Assembly: GCA_020055645.1 (NCBI GenBank)
Contig: CM034546.1
Span: 101,060,001 to 101,124,000, forward strand
From: Tomocerus qinae
Lineage: Eukaryota; Arthropoda; Collembola; Entomobryomorpha; Tomoceridae
DNA length: 64,000 nt
Direction of reading: 5' to 3'
Shown here one piece after another: positions 44,401-54,118 of the stretch. The position numbers were made by a program, and so were the translations under genes. The notes under the pieces were generated by a model. The model had not been told where the DNA came from and did not search any database. It saw only the letters and a program-made list of their open reading frames with translations. Each line of letters starts with the position of its first letter. Positions within the stretch are counted from its first letter, which is position 1.

Positions 44401-47400
44401 AAAAGGACTACAAAGTGGAATATGCAAAATCGAAGGCGTCAAAGTGTGTTGCTTGTGAAGAACATATCGACAAACAAGCTGTACGAATTGGAAAAATGGA
44501 TTATACTTCCGAACGAGCTGTTTTGTACAGTCCATTTTTCAGATGGCATCATTTAGATTGCTTTGTAAAAATTAGAAATGAAATTGAAGTCGGATTCTAT
44601 GACAGTGGGGTTAACATTCCGGGTTACGTAGACCTGGACGAAGAAGATAAAGCTATGATTAAGTCCAAGATCCCAGCCATACCAAAAGGAAAGAGAAAAA
44701 TGGCTGATGGTGAAGAGGCAAGTGGAAGCAAGCCATCCAAACAAAGCAAAACCGACACAACTAAAAACGGAAAGGCAAATAAAAGTGATCCTATCGAGGA
44801 GAAAGTAAAATCTCAAAATAAACAACTGTACAAATGGCGAGATATTCTCGAGGCAAATCTCAAAAGCAAAGATTTAACTACACTTCTGACTTGTAACAAA
44901 CAAGAAGTTCCTCAAGGACAAAGTAAAATGTTGGACCGATTAAGCGACGTGATGACTTTTGGGGCCTTGTTACCTTGCAAAACATGCAAAAAGGGACAGT
45001 TTGTGTACCGAAGTGGCGTGGGGTATCAGTGCATGGTTTGTATTTCATTGCTTAGTTATAATTTTTTATTGTTATAGAATATAGAAAGTATACTAAAATT
45101 TTAAACATTTAAAAATTCAGGGCAACATCACTGAGTTCACATCTTGTGGAGAAGTTACAGAAGACCCAGAACGTATCAAGTTTAAATTGCCCAAAGACTA
45201 TCAAGATATTCCTGGATTGGACAATTATCGTCCCAAGATTGAAAAACGAGTTATCCCTACACGTGAAGCCCCTGTTCAAGCTGTGACCATTGCTGCTAAG
45301 AAACAAGGTGCCTTGAATATAGTTCCGAAAGTAAATGCAAAACCTCTGAAAGGATTCAAAATTGCTATTGATGACACTTTTACCAAGCAGGAGAAGGAAA
45401 AGATGACATCCAAAATTGAATCTTTCGGCGGACAGATAACATCTAGACTGTCGGATAAAACTGCATTTTACGTTTCTACTTCAGAAGCCGTTACGGACAT
45501 GTCGAAGAATATTAAGAAGGCAAAAGAGAGAGGCTTGCCGGTCGTTTCTAAACAATTCGTAGACACATTAACTGAAGTCAAATACAATTTATCCGAAGCC
45601 GTGAAGGGTCATTTGATTTCAAATTGGATTGACGATATTCGTGGTCGTTTAATTACATTGAATGGAGACTTTGAAAAGCCTTGGGAGAAAGGACGGAGTA
45701 TCTTCGAGAAAGAAATGACTAGCCAGAAAATGAAGATGAAAGGTGGTGCAGTTGTGGATCCAGATTCTAATCTTGACCACAAAGGACACATTCTCAAAAT
45801 GCAAAATAAAAAGGGATACTATAATGCTGTCCTTAATCGAGTTAATATAGAAGAAGACAAGAACTCTTTTTACAAACTACAAGTAATTGAAAGCGATAAA
45901 CAACCGCATAAGTATTGGCTCTTTCGTGGGTGGGGCAGGTAAGTTTTGGGCTTTCTGGAAATATTAAGTATTTTTTTTCATTAATTTATTGAAGAAGTGT
46001 TGGTGAGATAGCCCTAATAAAAATTTGGCATTTATAATACTACTGTATTTGTAATTCAATTTTCCTAGTCTTCTGAAAAATAATTATGTTAGATTAGAAC
46101 TACCGTTGAACTTTGGACTTATGCCAATTTTAGGAATTTTGAGAAAGATATTAGAATGTTATGTATAATTTTTTTGTACGATTTTATTTAGGATTGGAAC
46201 TACTCAAGGCGGAACTAAAGTAGACGAAGATCTGAGCAAAAACGACGCTATTGAAATGTTTGAGCAACTTTTTGTTGAACGTACTGGAAATGAATGGGGC
46301 ACTACATTTGTGAAGAAACCTGGGATGTACATATCGTTGGAAATCGACTACTCAGAATCGGAGAAGATAAATAAAATTGTTCCCAGTACATCGAAGTCAT
46401 CCCTTCCACTTTCTATTCAGGAGCTGATTTGCCTTATCTTCGATATCGATAAAATGAAGGAGACCATGATCGAATTTGAAATTGATATGGATAAAATGCC
46501 TCTGGGAAAAATTAGTCGGCAGCAAATATTGAAAGCGTATGCAGCACTGAATGACGCTATGCAGCTCATAGACAGCAAAAGTTCGAAGGATAGGATGCTT
46601 CTGGACGCATCCAATCGGTTTTTCTCTCTGATTCCACATAACTTCGGGGTGAAGTCTGTTCCAGTATTAAACGAGAGTGAAATTATCAAAAGCAAAATAG
46701 AAATGTTGGACAATTTGATGGAGATTGAATTGGCGTATCAATTATTGCGTGAAGGAGAAAGCGAGGATGGCTCTGTGGATACAAACTACAAGAAGCTGAA
46801 CGCTAGTATCGATGTGTTGGAGAATAACTCTGAAGACTACAAAATCATTCAAAAATATTTAGAAAACACACATGCTTCCACCCATGACTCCTATGCATTG
46901 GAGATTGATCAAATTTTCAGAATTGACCGTAAAGGAGAGAAAAAACGTTACAGACCATTCAAGCAGTTGCATAACAGGAAATTACTCTGGCACGGTTCTC
47001 GAACTACTAATTATGTCGGTATTCTGTCTCAAGGTTTGCGTATCGCTCCTCCTGAAGCTCCTGTCACGGGGTACATGTTCGGTAAAGGCATCTACTTTGC
47101 CGACATGGTGTCCAAGTCGGCTAACTATTGCTTCACTTCTCGTACCAATAACACCGGCTTGTTAATGCTCTGTGAAGTGGCATTAGGTGACATGTAAGTT
47201 AGCCTTCACTACAAATTATCTAACATCCATAGTACCTATTCTCGTATAATATGGTTCAGTGCTTTCCGTGTACGATAACTACTAATAAATAGGATTTTAT
47301 ATGGTACTGCCATAAATCAAAGCAAATGTTCATGTTCATGTGTATTAATAATTATATTATAGGCACGAGAGAACAACAGCTAAGGAAACCCTGTCAAAAC

Positions 47401-47918
47401 CTCCAGATAATGCACACAGTGTGAAAGGTATGATATTTTCACTTCTGTCAAAGTAATTAAATTTCGATCAAAAACAAAATTTTATACATTTATACAAGCC
47501 CATTAGACGTTGATAGGTACACAGTAAATACTCTAAACTGCGGTTTTGGTGTTACATGGTTTACTAACTACTACCGTTCAGTGAAATTTAATAACAATTA
47601 AGTTTAATCGTATCGTATTTTTGCTCCTTTTAGGTTGTGGATCTACTCAACCAAATCCTGAGGATATTTACAAGTTTTCCGATGGTTTGGAAGGTAAATA
47701 TATATATTTACGAATTGTGGTTTATTTGACATTTGCTATGTAAGTCTGTATTGTTGGAGATTAATATTCTTTGGGATTGAACAGTTCCTTATGGAAAACC
47801 AACAAAATCAAAGAAAACCACTTCATTGCTATACAATGAATACATTGTCTACGATGTGGCTCAGGTGAACATTCGTTACCTGCTGAAGGTGAATTTCAAG
47901 TACAAAGGAAACCGCTAA
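41407..47918 (+). CDS. PARP1: Poly(ADP-ribose) polymerase 1
   Basis: Seven exons: 41407-41473, 44149-45035, 45121-45938, 46192-47193, 47363-47427, 47634-47693, 47785-47918; 1010 aa, against 1014 in human. All PARP1 modules occur in order: zinc finger 1 (Cys21, Cys24, His53, Cys56, the same numbers as human), zinc finger 2 (Cys122, Cys125, His157, Cys160), the PADR1/zinc-3 region (Cys299, Cys302, Cys317, Cys327), a BRCT domain (about 391-475), WGR (about 530-640), the helical regulatory domain (about 660-790) and the ART catalytic domain. The H-Y-E triad is His858 in LLWHGSRT, Tyr892 in GKGIYFADM and Glu985 in YNEYIVYD. The enzyme binds DNA breaks in the nucleus and makes poly(ADP-ribose) from NAD+. 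Exon 1 encodes only 22 codons plus one base. Intron 1 is 2675 nt and filled with transposons (annotated separately); the other introns are 91-253 nt. Confidence 0.98.
41887..42524. mobile_element. 638-bp MITE with GGCTGAATTTAGG terminal inverted repeats
   Basis: Ends are exact inverted repeats beginning GGCTGAATTTAGGCAGCGG and running at least 45 bp. Both sides are flanked by the 8-bp direct duplication TTTAAATA (41879-41886 and 42525-42532), a target-site duplication. Much of the interior is also palindromic and GC-rich, with tandem copies of a roughly 30-bp unit containing CGACACGCAAAATCCACTAG and many GCGGCAACAG-like blocks. There is no coding capacity. The 8-bp duplication is compatible with hAT-type transposition. 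Confidence 0.85.
42645..43351. mobile_element. 707-bp non-autonomous hAT-like element, TAGTGTTGCCCCGATGC ends
   Basis: The terminal inverted repeat is TAGTGTTGCCCCGATGC at both ends. It is flanked by the 8-bp direct repeat GTAAAAAT (42637-42644 and 43352-43359). An AGTGTTGCC-type end with an 8-bp duplication is characteristic of hAT elements. Subterminal GATGCATCGG and GGCCGAT repeats occur in both orientations. There is no transposase frame. It appears inserted inside the left arm of the larger foldback element. Confidence 0.85.
43352..44050. repeat. Foldback repeat with arms of about 300 bp
   Basis: The left arm (about 43352-43655) contains GAGATCACGCAGGCTGGGAA and GAGTTATGGCGGTTTTTACC. 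It recurs inverted in the right arm (about 43745-44050) with high identity, leaving a loop of about 90 nt. A transcript of this intron could form a long hairpin. The outermost TGAGT-AAAATATAAG motif of the left arm is interrupted by the hAT-like element. Confidence 0.8.
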
Positions 47919-48307
47919 GAACTGAAGAACTGAATGAAGAAAACAAAGACGTTTCCAAAACACATTGACTATCTACGTCGGTTGCCTTCAATTCCATCGT
48001 CAATATTCGTCAACCAAGAAATTAATTACGATTACTAATTACTGCTACACGATATTTTTAAATACCTCACTTTCATTATTCTTTTCATTTTACAGTCGAT
48101 CATTAGTCTTACTTTTATTCTAAAAAATTTCATTTAAGATGTCTACATGTTATTCGTCCGTCACAAGAATTAACTGTATCATTAATTAGCCTTAGCATTT
48201 TAGTTGATTTCATACTTGTGTTTTAATGGTAGTGTATAGTTGCTACTTAGCTGTTTTATAATTGTTCTTTATAATTTGTAACTGTAACCTGTTCTGATGT
48301 AGAATAC

Positions 48308-48313
48308 AATAAA
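48308..48313 (+). terminator. Polyadenylation signal of PARP1
   Basis: AATAAA lies 390 nt after the PARP1 stop, with T-rich sequence following. No clearer signal lies earlier in the 3' UTR. Confidence 0.5.
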
Positions 48314-48552
48314 TTGATAAAAAGTTTCTGCCTTATGACATTTCAGTGATTGATTAATATGTACCTTATTAGCCAGCGAGTACCCACCTTGCCCTTGTCA
48401 ACCTATCCTATTGTTAAATAATTATTAAAAGAATTGTTACTGAGTCTATGGTTTACGACTGTAGTCTGTATTATCGTTCTTTCTCTGAATAAAATAAAAT
48501 CTTAATTAGTAACCTTGATTTTCTTAATAAAAATTTATTCCATCAATTAAGA

Positions 48553-48562
48553 TTTATTTATT
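48553..48562 (-). terminator. Polyadenylation signals of RRP9
   Basis: Two overlapping AATAAA hexamers on the minus strand lie 23-32 nt after the RRP9 stop at 48585. They are convergent with PARP1 and about 240 bp from its signal. Confidence 0.5.
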
Positions 48563-48584
48563 TTAATTTAAACAAAAATTAGTA

Positions 48585-50608
48585 CTACATTTGATATAAG
48601 TCATTAAGGTCGGTGGTTGACGAACAATGATTGTTTAAATTAGAAGGTTCTTTAGGAATTAAAGGAATAATAAGAATACAGTTGTTAGCCCCTTTGTCAG
48701 TTCCAAACCAACGTCCTAACTTATGTTCTTTTCCCACTCCCACTGCTACAAAACTTTTTTTCTTTCCAGAGTTCACTCCAGACGAGAATTCCAAACTATT
48801 TACCCACCCTAAACAGGGCACTTCAAAAACTGGGGTTAGAGACTTCAATCTGTCTCCACACTTCCAGAATCGAATGTAACCGTCAGAAGACCCAGATGCA
48901 ACCAAATCTGAATTGGTCCAAGCAGCGACAGAGGAAATCCACCGAGGAATAGCTTTCAAATCCAGAGAATGTGACTGTACCAAGCCATGTGCATTCTCAA
49001 CTGTTACTTGAGGTTTTTTTCTGTTGACATTCCAGGCGCAAAGAGAACCATCTTCACCTCCTGAGAGGAAGTTCTCCTCATTGATTAGCTTAACGCAATC
49101 GATACTGCCGTTACAATGACCATTGTAAACTAGTTGGGATTCTTCTACTATCTTCCATATTCTTATAGAGCCGTCACGCCCACCACCAGAAATAGCTCTT
49201 TCTCTACTCAATGCATCAATACAAGTTACCTGAAACATAATTTATTTAACAGTCATTAGTCATGATAATAACCAATAGCCGTTTTAGCAAAAATATAATA
49301 TCGTGGTCTGAGAATTAATTTCTATAATGTGAATTGTAAAACATAATGTAATTTTGCAATTTTACCTTTTCTTGGTGACCAAACAATGTTTCCACATAAC
49401 CCATTTCATCTAAAGACCATATTCGGATGGTGCGATCATCCGAGCTTGAATAAAGCGTGTGAGTTTTTTTCCTAAAAACAAGGCCTCGAATTTGTCCTCT
49501 ATGGCCTACCAGGAAATACACAAAAATAATTTTTAGGCTTAATTATGGCTGCTTTTGTTTTTAATTCCTGATCTCTCATGACTTGTTCTGTAGGTAATTA
49601 AAAATTTAGGTAGGTAAAACAAAATAATAGATAGGTATTAGGTACGCCACATATTTTAATACCTGTAAAAATATGAAGTCTTTTCATAGTTGTAGGATCC
49701 CATATGGCAATTTGCTTATCAGCGTCCCCAGTTGCTAGATACTTGCTGTCACTGGAGATAGCTATTGCTGAAATAGTTGAAGAATGACAGGAATTCGGGT
49801 TGGAATTTTTAATGACCACTCCTTTCTTTTTCTTTCTCTTTGACAAAACTTCCTTTTTCTTGACCATATCAACTTTCTTTTTGGTGTCGACGGCCCATTT
49901 AAACAGGTGGCCATCAGTGCTACCTGAAAAAATCCACTTTTCATCTTCAGATATGCACAGACAAGTTACAGATCGTTTTAAATATTTGGAGCATTTTAAA
50001 ACGGTAAGATTTTCCGAATCTGGCCGAACAGTTTCAGCAATCTCCTTTCGTAAACGACCCTCTTGCTCTAAAACATCTTCTTTTAATCGAGATGTAATTA
50101 AATCTTTGTCCACATCTTCATGTTCTCTCCTTTCCTTCTCCTCTCTTTCTATTTCTTCTAAATATAATTTAGCCAACCGAAGTTTCTTTTCCTGTGCTGA
50201 TTCTTCAATATCATCGTCATCAGATACATGTTGTTCCTCGTCTTCTTCAACACTATCGTCAATTTTGCGTTTCCTATTCAATTTTCTAAGATCGACTTCA
50301 TCATTTCCTTCGGCATCACTGTCACTACTTTCAATTTCTTCGTCCTTTCGAAATTTTGGACGCTTATCTACAAGGCTCTTCAAGTGAAATGCATCGGACG
50401 AATCCGATTGTTCAGATTTCCGCTTCCTGTTTATCCCTGGACCTTTCTCTCCTGCGGGCCTTCCTCTTCCTTTCGAAAACTTGCCTACATTATTTTGCCT
50501 GCTTTTGGGTTTATTATCACCTTGTCGCTTTTTCTCTGAAGCAACTAAAGGTTGAGTAAGCCCTCCGCCCCCACTATTCTTAAATTTTTTCCGTATAAAA
50601 AATGACAT
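48585..50608 (-). CDS. RRP9: RRP9 / U3-55K, WD-repeat protein of the U3 snoRNP
   Basis: Three exons on the minus strand: 50608-49663, 49505-49366, 49229-48585; 576 aa, longer than human (about 475). The N-terminal 200 residues are Lys/Arg-rich then acidic, with basic runs (RKRKS, KRPKFRKD, RKRKID) suggesting nuclear/nucleolar targeting. KKLRLAKLYLEEIEREE is typical of RRP9. From about residue 215 come WD40 repeats: SVTCLCISEDEKWIFSGSTD, ISAIAISSDSKYLATGDAD, the GHRGQIRGLVF repeat with SSSDDRTIRIWSLDEM, DALSRERAISGGGRDGSIRIW, NFLSGGEDGSLCAW, SDLVASGSSDGYIRFW, and WVNSLEFSSG. RRP9 binds the U3 snoRNA B/C motif and acts in 18S pre-rRNA processing. An Lys-rich insert (KKKVDMVKKKEVLSKRKKKK) separates the first two repeats. 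Confidence 0.93.
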
Positions 50609-52087
50609 TTTAGAAGGCTAAAATACTAATTATTTGTTTAGAAATTGTGTGTAATCTGTGTAAGCTCAAGAAGTCAATAAAACAACTGTTTACGATTTTG
50701 TTTGCGTTTTGGTGCGCTGTTGGTCAGCAGCAACTGATGGCGAAAATATGCACATGGAGAATTTCAACTTCGCTCCTACGATTTAAGATTTGTATGACTA
50801 CGCTTGATATATACTGACTCACATAAATTGGATGTTCGTTGCTTCACTTAGAAAACAATTTTTATGCTCACATTGCCCCTTCTGCTGTAAGTAAAACAAA
50901 TAATTGACTAAAGTGGCATACTATGCGCATATGCCTTGTGCCAAAAGTAGCAGTGTCATCATGTCATGGTCATCTTGATATTATGATTCAATCATATTCA
51001 TTCATTCACTGATCATAATAAAATTGTGCATAAATGGCAAAATAAACATAAAAGCCTACTTTTGTCTGTTTGTGTCTGTCATCTTGTTAGCACGATAAGG
51101 ATAACTTACGAAGAACCGTTTGAGATAATCAGTTAATCAGTTCAGTCAAACTTTCTGAACTGAACGTAATATAGGTATGAATAGTGGTTTCAAGTTAGTT
51201 GGAATGTAGGTAACATCGGACACACCCCCTTCTGGGAGCGTGGTTCAAAAAGCGGTGTAACTTTAGTTTTCGATATTGTAGAACGTCATGAGCTCCTTTT
51301 TCTAGAACCGCTTAGCGCTTGCAGTTGCATTTGCAACTCTGACAGCAAGACGACAGAAGAGCAGCAAATCATTAATATCACCAAAACTTCAAAGTTCAAT
51401 AATTATTATGCTCTTTTACTGTCACAATATTGTGGGGGGAGGGGGTGTAAAATATGATTGCTTGAATAATTAATAATTACAATAGTTATAATATATACAC
51501 ACAAAATTCTTCTATAGTTGGGATACGCAGTGAGAAAATCAAAAAATTCGTCAATGCGTCACATTAATCTTTTCTAGGTAACTTCATTTATTCAATTCTA
51601 AATTAACTTACTCATATTTACATTTTTACAAAAGATACATTGTCTTTATATTATTTGGATAATAACGGTTTTTACGTCCATAGGAAGGTAATTTTATCTG
51701 CATTGGCAGACTTATTTATCATATTATGTTCACGTTCATAACTCATAACGAGACAACTATATACCTATTATAACTATTTTGCCAATTTAAACCCAATAAG
51801 TTTTTCACTAGGTCCACACAAGTTTCATTTCAAATTAAAACATTTAAGTTTACAGAATCATATCAGTTTTAGTTATTACAAGTTTTTACAAGTAATGTAA
51901 GCACTATACATTATATTTATCACGTACAGAGATTATAGTGGCAATTAAACAACTTCCTATCCACTAATTAATGTAACTTAGTTAAAATCTTGTAACAGTA
52001 GTGAACTTTGATTAACTAGCATGGCCACAATAAGCGACTGGAAAAAACTTATTAAATGGAAAACGTGTATACGAGTGAACATAAACT
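50609..52087. other. Intergenic region between RRP9 and LAMTOR3
   Basis: About 1.5 kb with no supportable exon. It should hold the RRP9 promoter near 50609-50900. A short C-rich tract at about 51221 and a G-rich tract at about 51438 form a weak inverted pair, not enough to call an element. Confidence 0.45.
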
Positions 52088-52093
52088 TTTATT

Positions 52094-52099
52094 TTTATT
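52094..52099 (-). terminator. Polyadenylation signal of LAMTOR3
   Basis: AATAAA on the minus strand lies about 22 nt after the LAMTOR3 stop codon (52121), giving a very short 3' UTR. A second copy overlaps nearby (52088-52093). Confidence 0.55.
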
Positions 52100-52120
52100 G
52101 CTGCGCTTACGAATTTAATG

Positions 52121-53083
52121 CTAATCAGATGCAACATCGCCCCGAAGTGCTTGAACCAATGGTTCTAAAGTATCTTCCAGTGTAAGCAAATATCCTGTGT
52201 TGGCCGCATTGTTGTTTGCTATCAGAGTAATGACGATTGGCAGCTTATTGAGTTGAATTACCTTAAAATGGAAAATCATAATTATCGATTAAACCTTTTC
52301 TTACTCAGACAACTCTTTTCATAATTTGTTGTTTTTCCAAATAAAATTTACCTGAAAATTTTGATACATTGAAATTATTCGTGTATTTCTGCCCATCCCT
52401 AATTTACTCGCTTGGTCCGTTGCAGTGCCAAATGTAGAGAGAAAATTCATTCGAAGAGAAAGCTCAGGAGCCGCCTCGGATGCAGCTGAAAAGTTGATGA
52501 CATGTTGTGAGTCAATCAATATACCAAAATGATTTCAGGACACAAATTTTTGCAACATTTTTCCAATAGAACTGTAATGTAATATAATAATAAAGTCTTC
52601 TTTACCTTTCAGGATAGTAACTCCATCTCTATCTGTTATCAAAATTGCATGTAAGCCATCAAATCTAAAATTAAAAATTCAATTGGGGACAAATATTAGT
52701 TAATGATCAGTAAGTTAGTGTTCATTGTATTACAAGGATTTTACAATAATAGCAATAAATTCTTAGTTCTGATTCTGATAGTTGAGATATAAAAATATAT
52801 ACATAATTTTATCATCATGTATGACATGACATTACCGCGACATAATTTGTTTGTATTGTCAATTGTGTATACTGTATACTGTGTACATAATGAAGCAAGT
52901 ACAATATCCTACATATTAATTACCTCGACAGAATTTGCATGAGCCCCTTTCGTAGTTCCTACAAATGGACAAAAAACAATGGTTTGCAAGAAAAACAAGA
53001 GCCAAGATTACCAAGAAAGTAGTATATCAAATAATTTATTAGTTTATTTTTATACGAATGATGAAGTTTCTTACATCCGCCAT
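52121..53083 (-). CDS. LAMTOR3: LAMTOR3 (MP1), Ragulator complex subunit
   Basis: Five exons on the minus strand: 53083-53075, 52958-52924, 52664-52606, 52485-52352, 52261-52121; 125 aa (human 124). Exon 1 codes just for Met-Ala-Asp. Diagnostic blocks are FDGLHAILITDRDGV, NFLSTFGTATDQASKLGMG, VIQLNKLPIVITLIANNNAANTG and the C-terminal LEDTLEPLVQALR. This is a roadblock/LC7-fold protein that pairs with LAMTOR2 on late endosomes and lysosomes, anchors Rag GTPases for mTORC1 and scaffolds MEK-ERK. All phases agree and length matches the family exactly, so the micro-exon start is credible. The gene is divergent from the stefin gene. Confidence 0.94.
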
Positions 53084-53567
53084 AGTTCGCGTCTTTAGTG
53101 AATTGGATTAAGATATTTTCGGGAGTTTCCCGTGTCCAGGTACAAAGTGGGTGAATGTCAGTCAGATGCCAGTCACCAGTGCAGCAAACCAGGTTTTTAT
53201 TTCAACAAGTTGTCGTCCGACTTCCTGGAGATTTATTTCACTACCTTTTTTGTGAACAACCTAATTTAACGTCGATTTGCTAGGGATTCTCTGAACTGTC
53301 ACTGGATTACTGGACTCGGGACTGTCAGGACCTGACCTAATTGACTATGTGGGTGGACTGACGGGACAAACTAGTGGACTTCCTAAAAAATCACCAAACA
53401 CCAAAAGTAAAGTCTGTAATATTAGTAACAATTTGCAAATTCCCTGGAATGAAGAGGCGCAGCATTCAAATATTGATTGTGAATGGACTTTGTTCAGCTG
53501 CTGGGAGTTGCGAAATACACAAAGCAGAATACAAGAATATAATTTCATCAATACTGTTTTTATCATA
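53084..53567. promoter_or_regulatory. Divergent promoter region, LAMTOR3 / stefin
   Basis: A 484-bp interval between two divergent starts. The plus strand is open from an upstream ATG (53349) in frame with the stefin start. That would add 73 residues unlike any stefin, so it is treated as leader. Confidence 0.45.
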
Positions 53568-53994
53568 ATGCCACTTCAAGCTGGTGGCCTCGGTGGAAAA
53601 AAGGTGGCTGACGACATAGTCCAAGGGTTACTAGACAATTTATCGGAAGAAATTCGGGGCAAAATTGCGGAAAAAGATCTTGTCGAGTCACCCGAGCAAA
53701 TAGTTTTAACGCCCGTCGAATACAAAACGCAAGTTGTTGCTGGAACTAATTTTTTTATCAAGGTATGTTCATTTTCTTTGATTTCTGGTGTTAATTTCTG
53801 GATTTGTTGTATAGGAAGAAGGTATTTCTCCATAAATAATGTGCTATCAGTAAGATTATCAATTTTTTTTTCAGATAAAGATTTCTGAAGAAAAGTTTGT
53901 CCACGCCAGAATTTATCGGAATCTTCAAGGAAGTGCTACTGTCCACAGTGTGTCCGAGATGAAAGCAGAAATTGATGACATTGAATATTTTTAA
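53568..53994 (+). CDS. Stefin-type (family 1) cystatin, cysteine protease inhibitor
   Basis: Two exons: 53568-53762 and 53875-53994; 104 aa, near the 98-aa stefin length. It has an N-terminal glycine segment (GGLGG, 6-10), the central QVVAGTN loop (55-61) that wedges into papain-like active sites, FVHARIYRNL as in cystatin B, and the terminal DDIEYF. There is no signal peptide, so it is a cytosolic inhibitor of cathepsin-type proteases. The inhibitory loops are intact. I chose the ATG at 53568 because it puts the glycine trunk at the usual position; an in-frame ATG exists at 53349. The stop lies only 124 bp before the VWA8 ATG, with no AATAAA between. Confidence 0.92.
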
Positions 53995-54118
53995 TTTGGA
54001 TTTCAGTCAAAATAACTGCAATGTCAAAGTCCATGTACTTTTTTGCAATTTTGATTAAGTCCACAATTTTTTCTCTTGTTTCTTTAAATTGGTAGTTTAC
54101 ATTACAAACACTACAGAT

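Noticed and set aside
33624..47918. The DNMT2-TRAP1-PARP1 neighbourhood as a functional stress-response cluster
   Set aside because: Adjacency alone is weak evidence in an animal genome; the neighbouring RRP9, LAMTOR3 and stefin do not extend the theme.
49800..50387. Plus-strand frame of 195 codons
   Set aside because: Lies antisense to RRP9 exon 1; its Ser/Phe richness mirrors the Lys/Glu/Asp codons of that gene.
51221..51450. C-rich and G-rich tracts forming a possible inverted pair
   Set aside because: Only about a dozen matched bases, and no target duplication seen.
53349..53567. Upstream in-frame start adding 73 residues to the stefin
   Set aside because: The extension has no stefin character, and the ATG at 53568 places the glycine trunk at the normal N-terminal position. 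I cannot fully exclude it.
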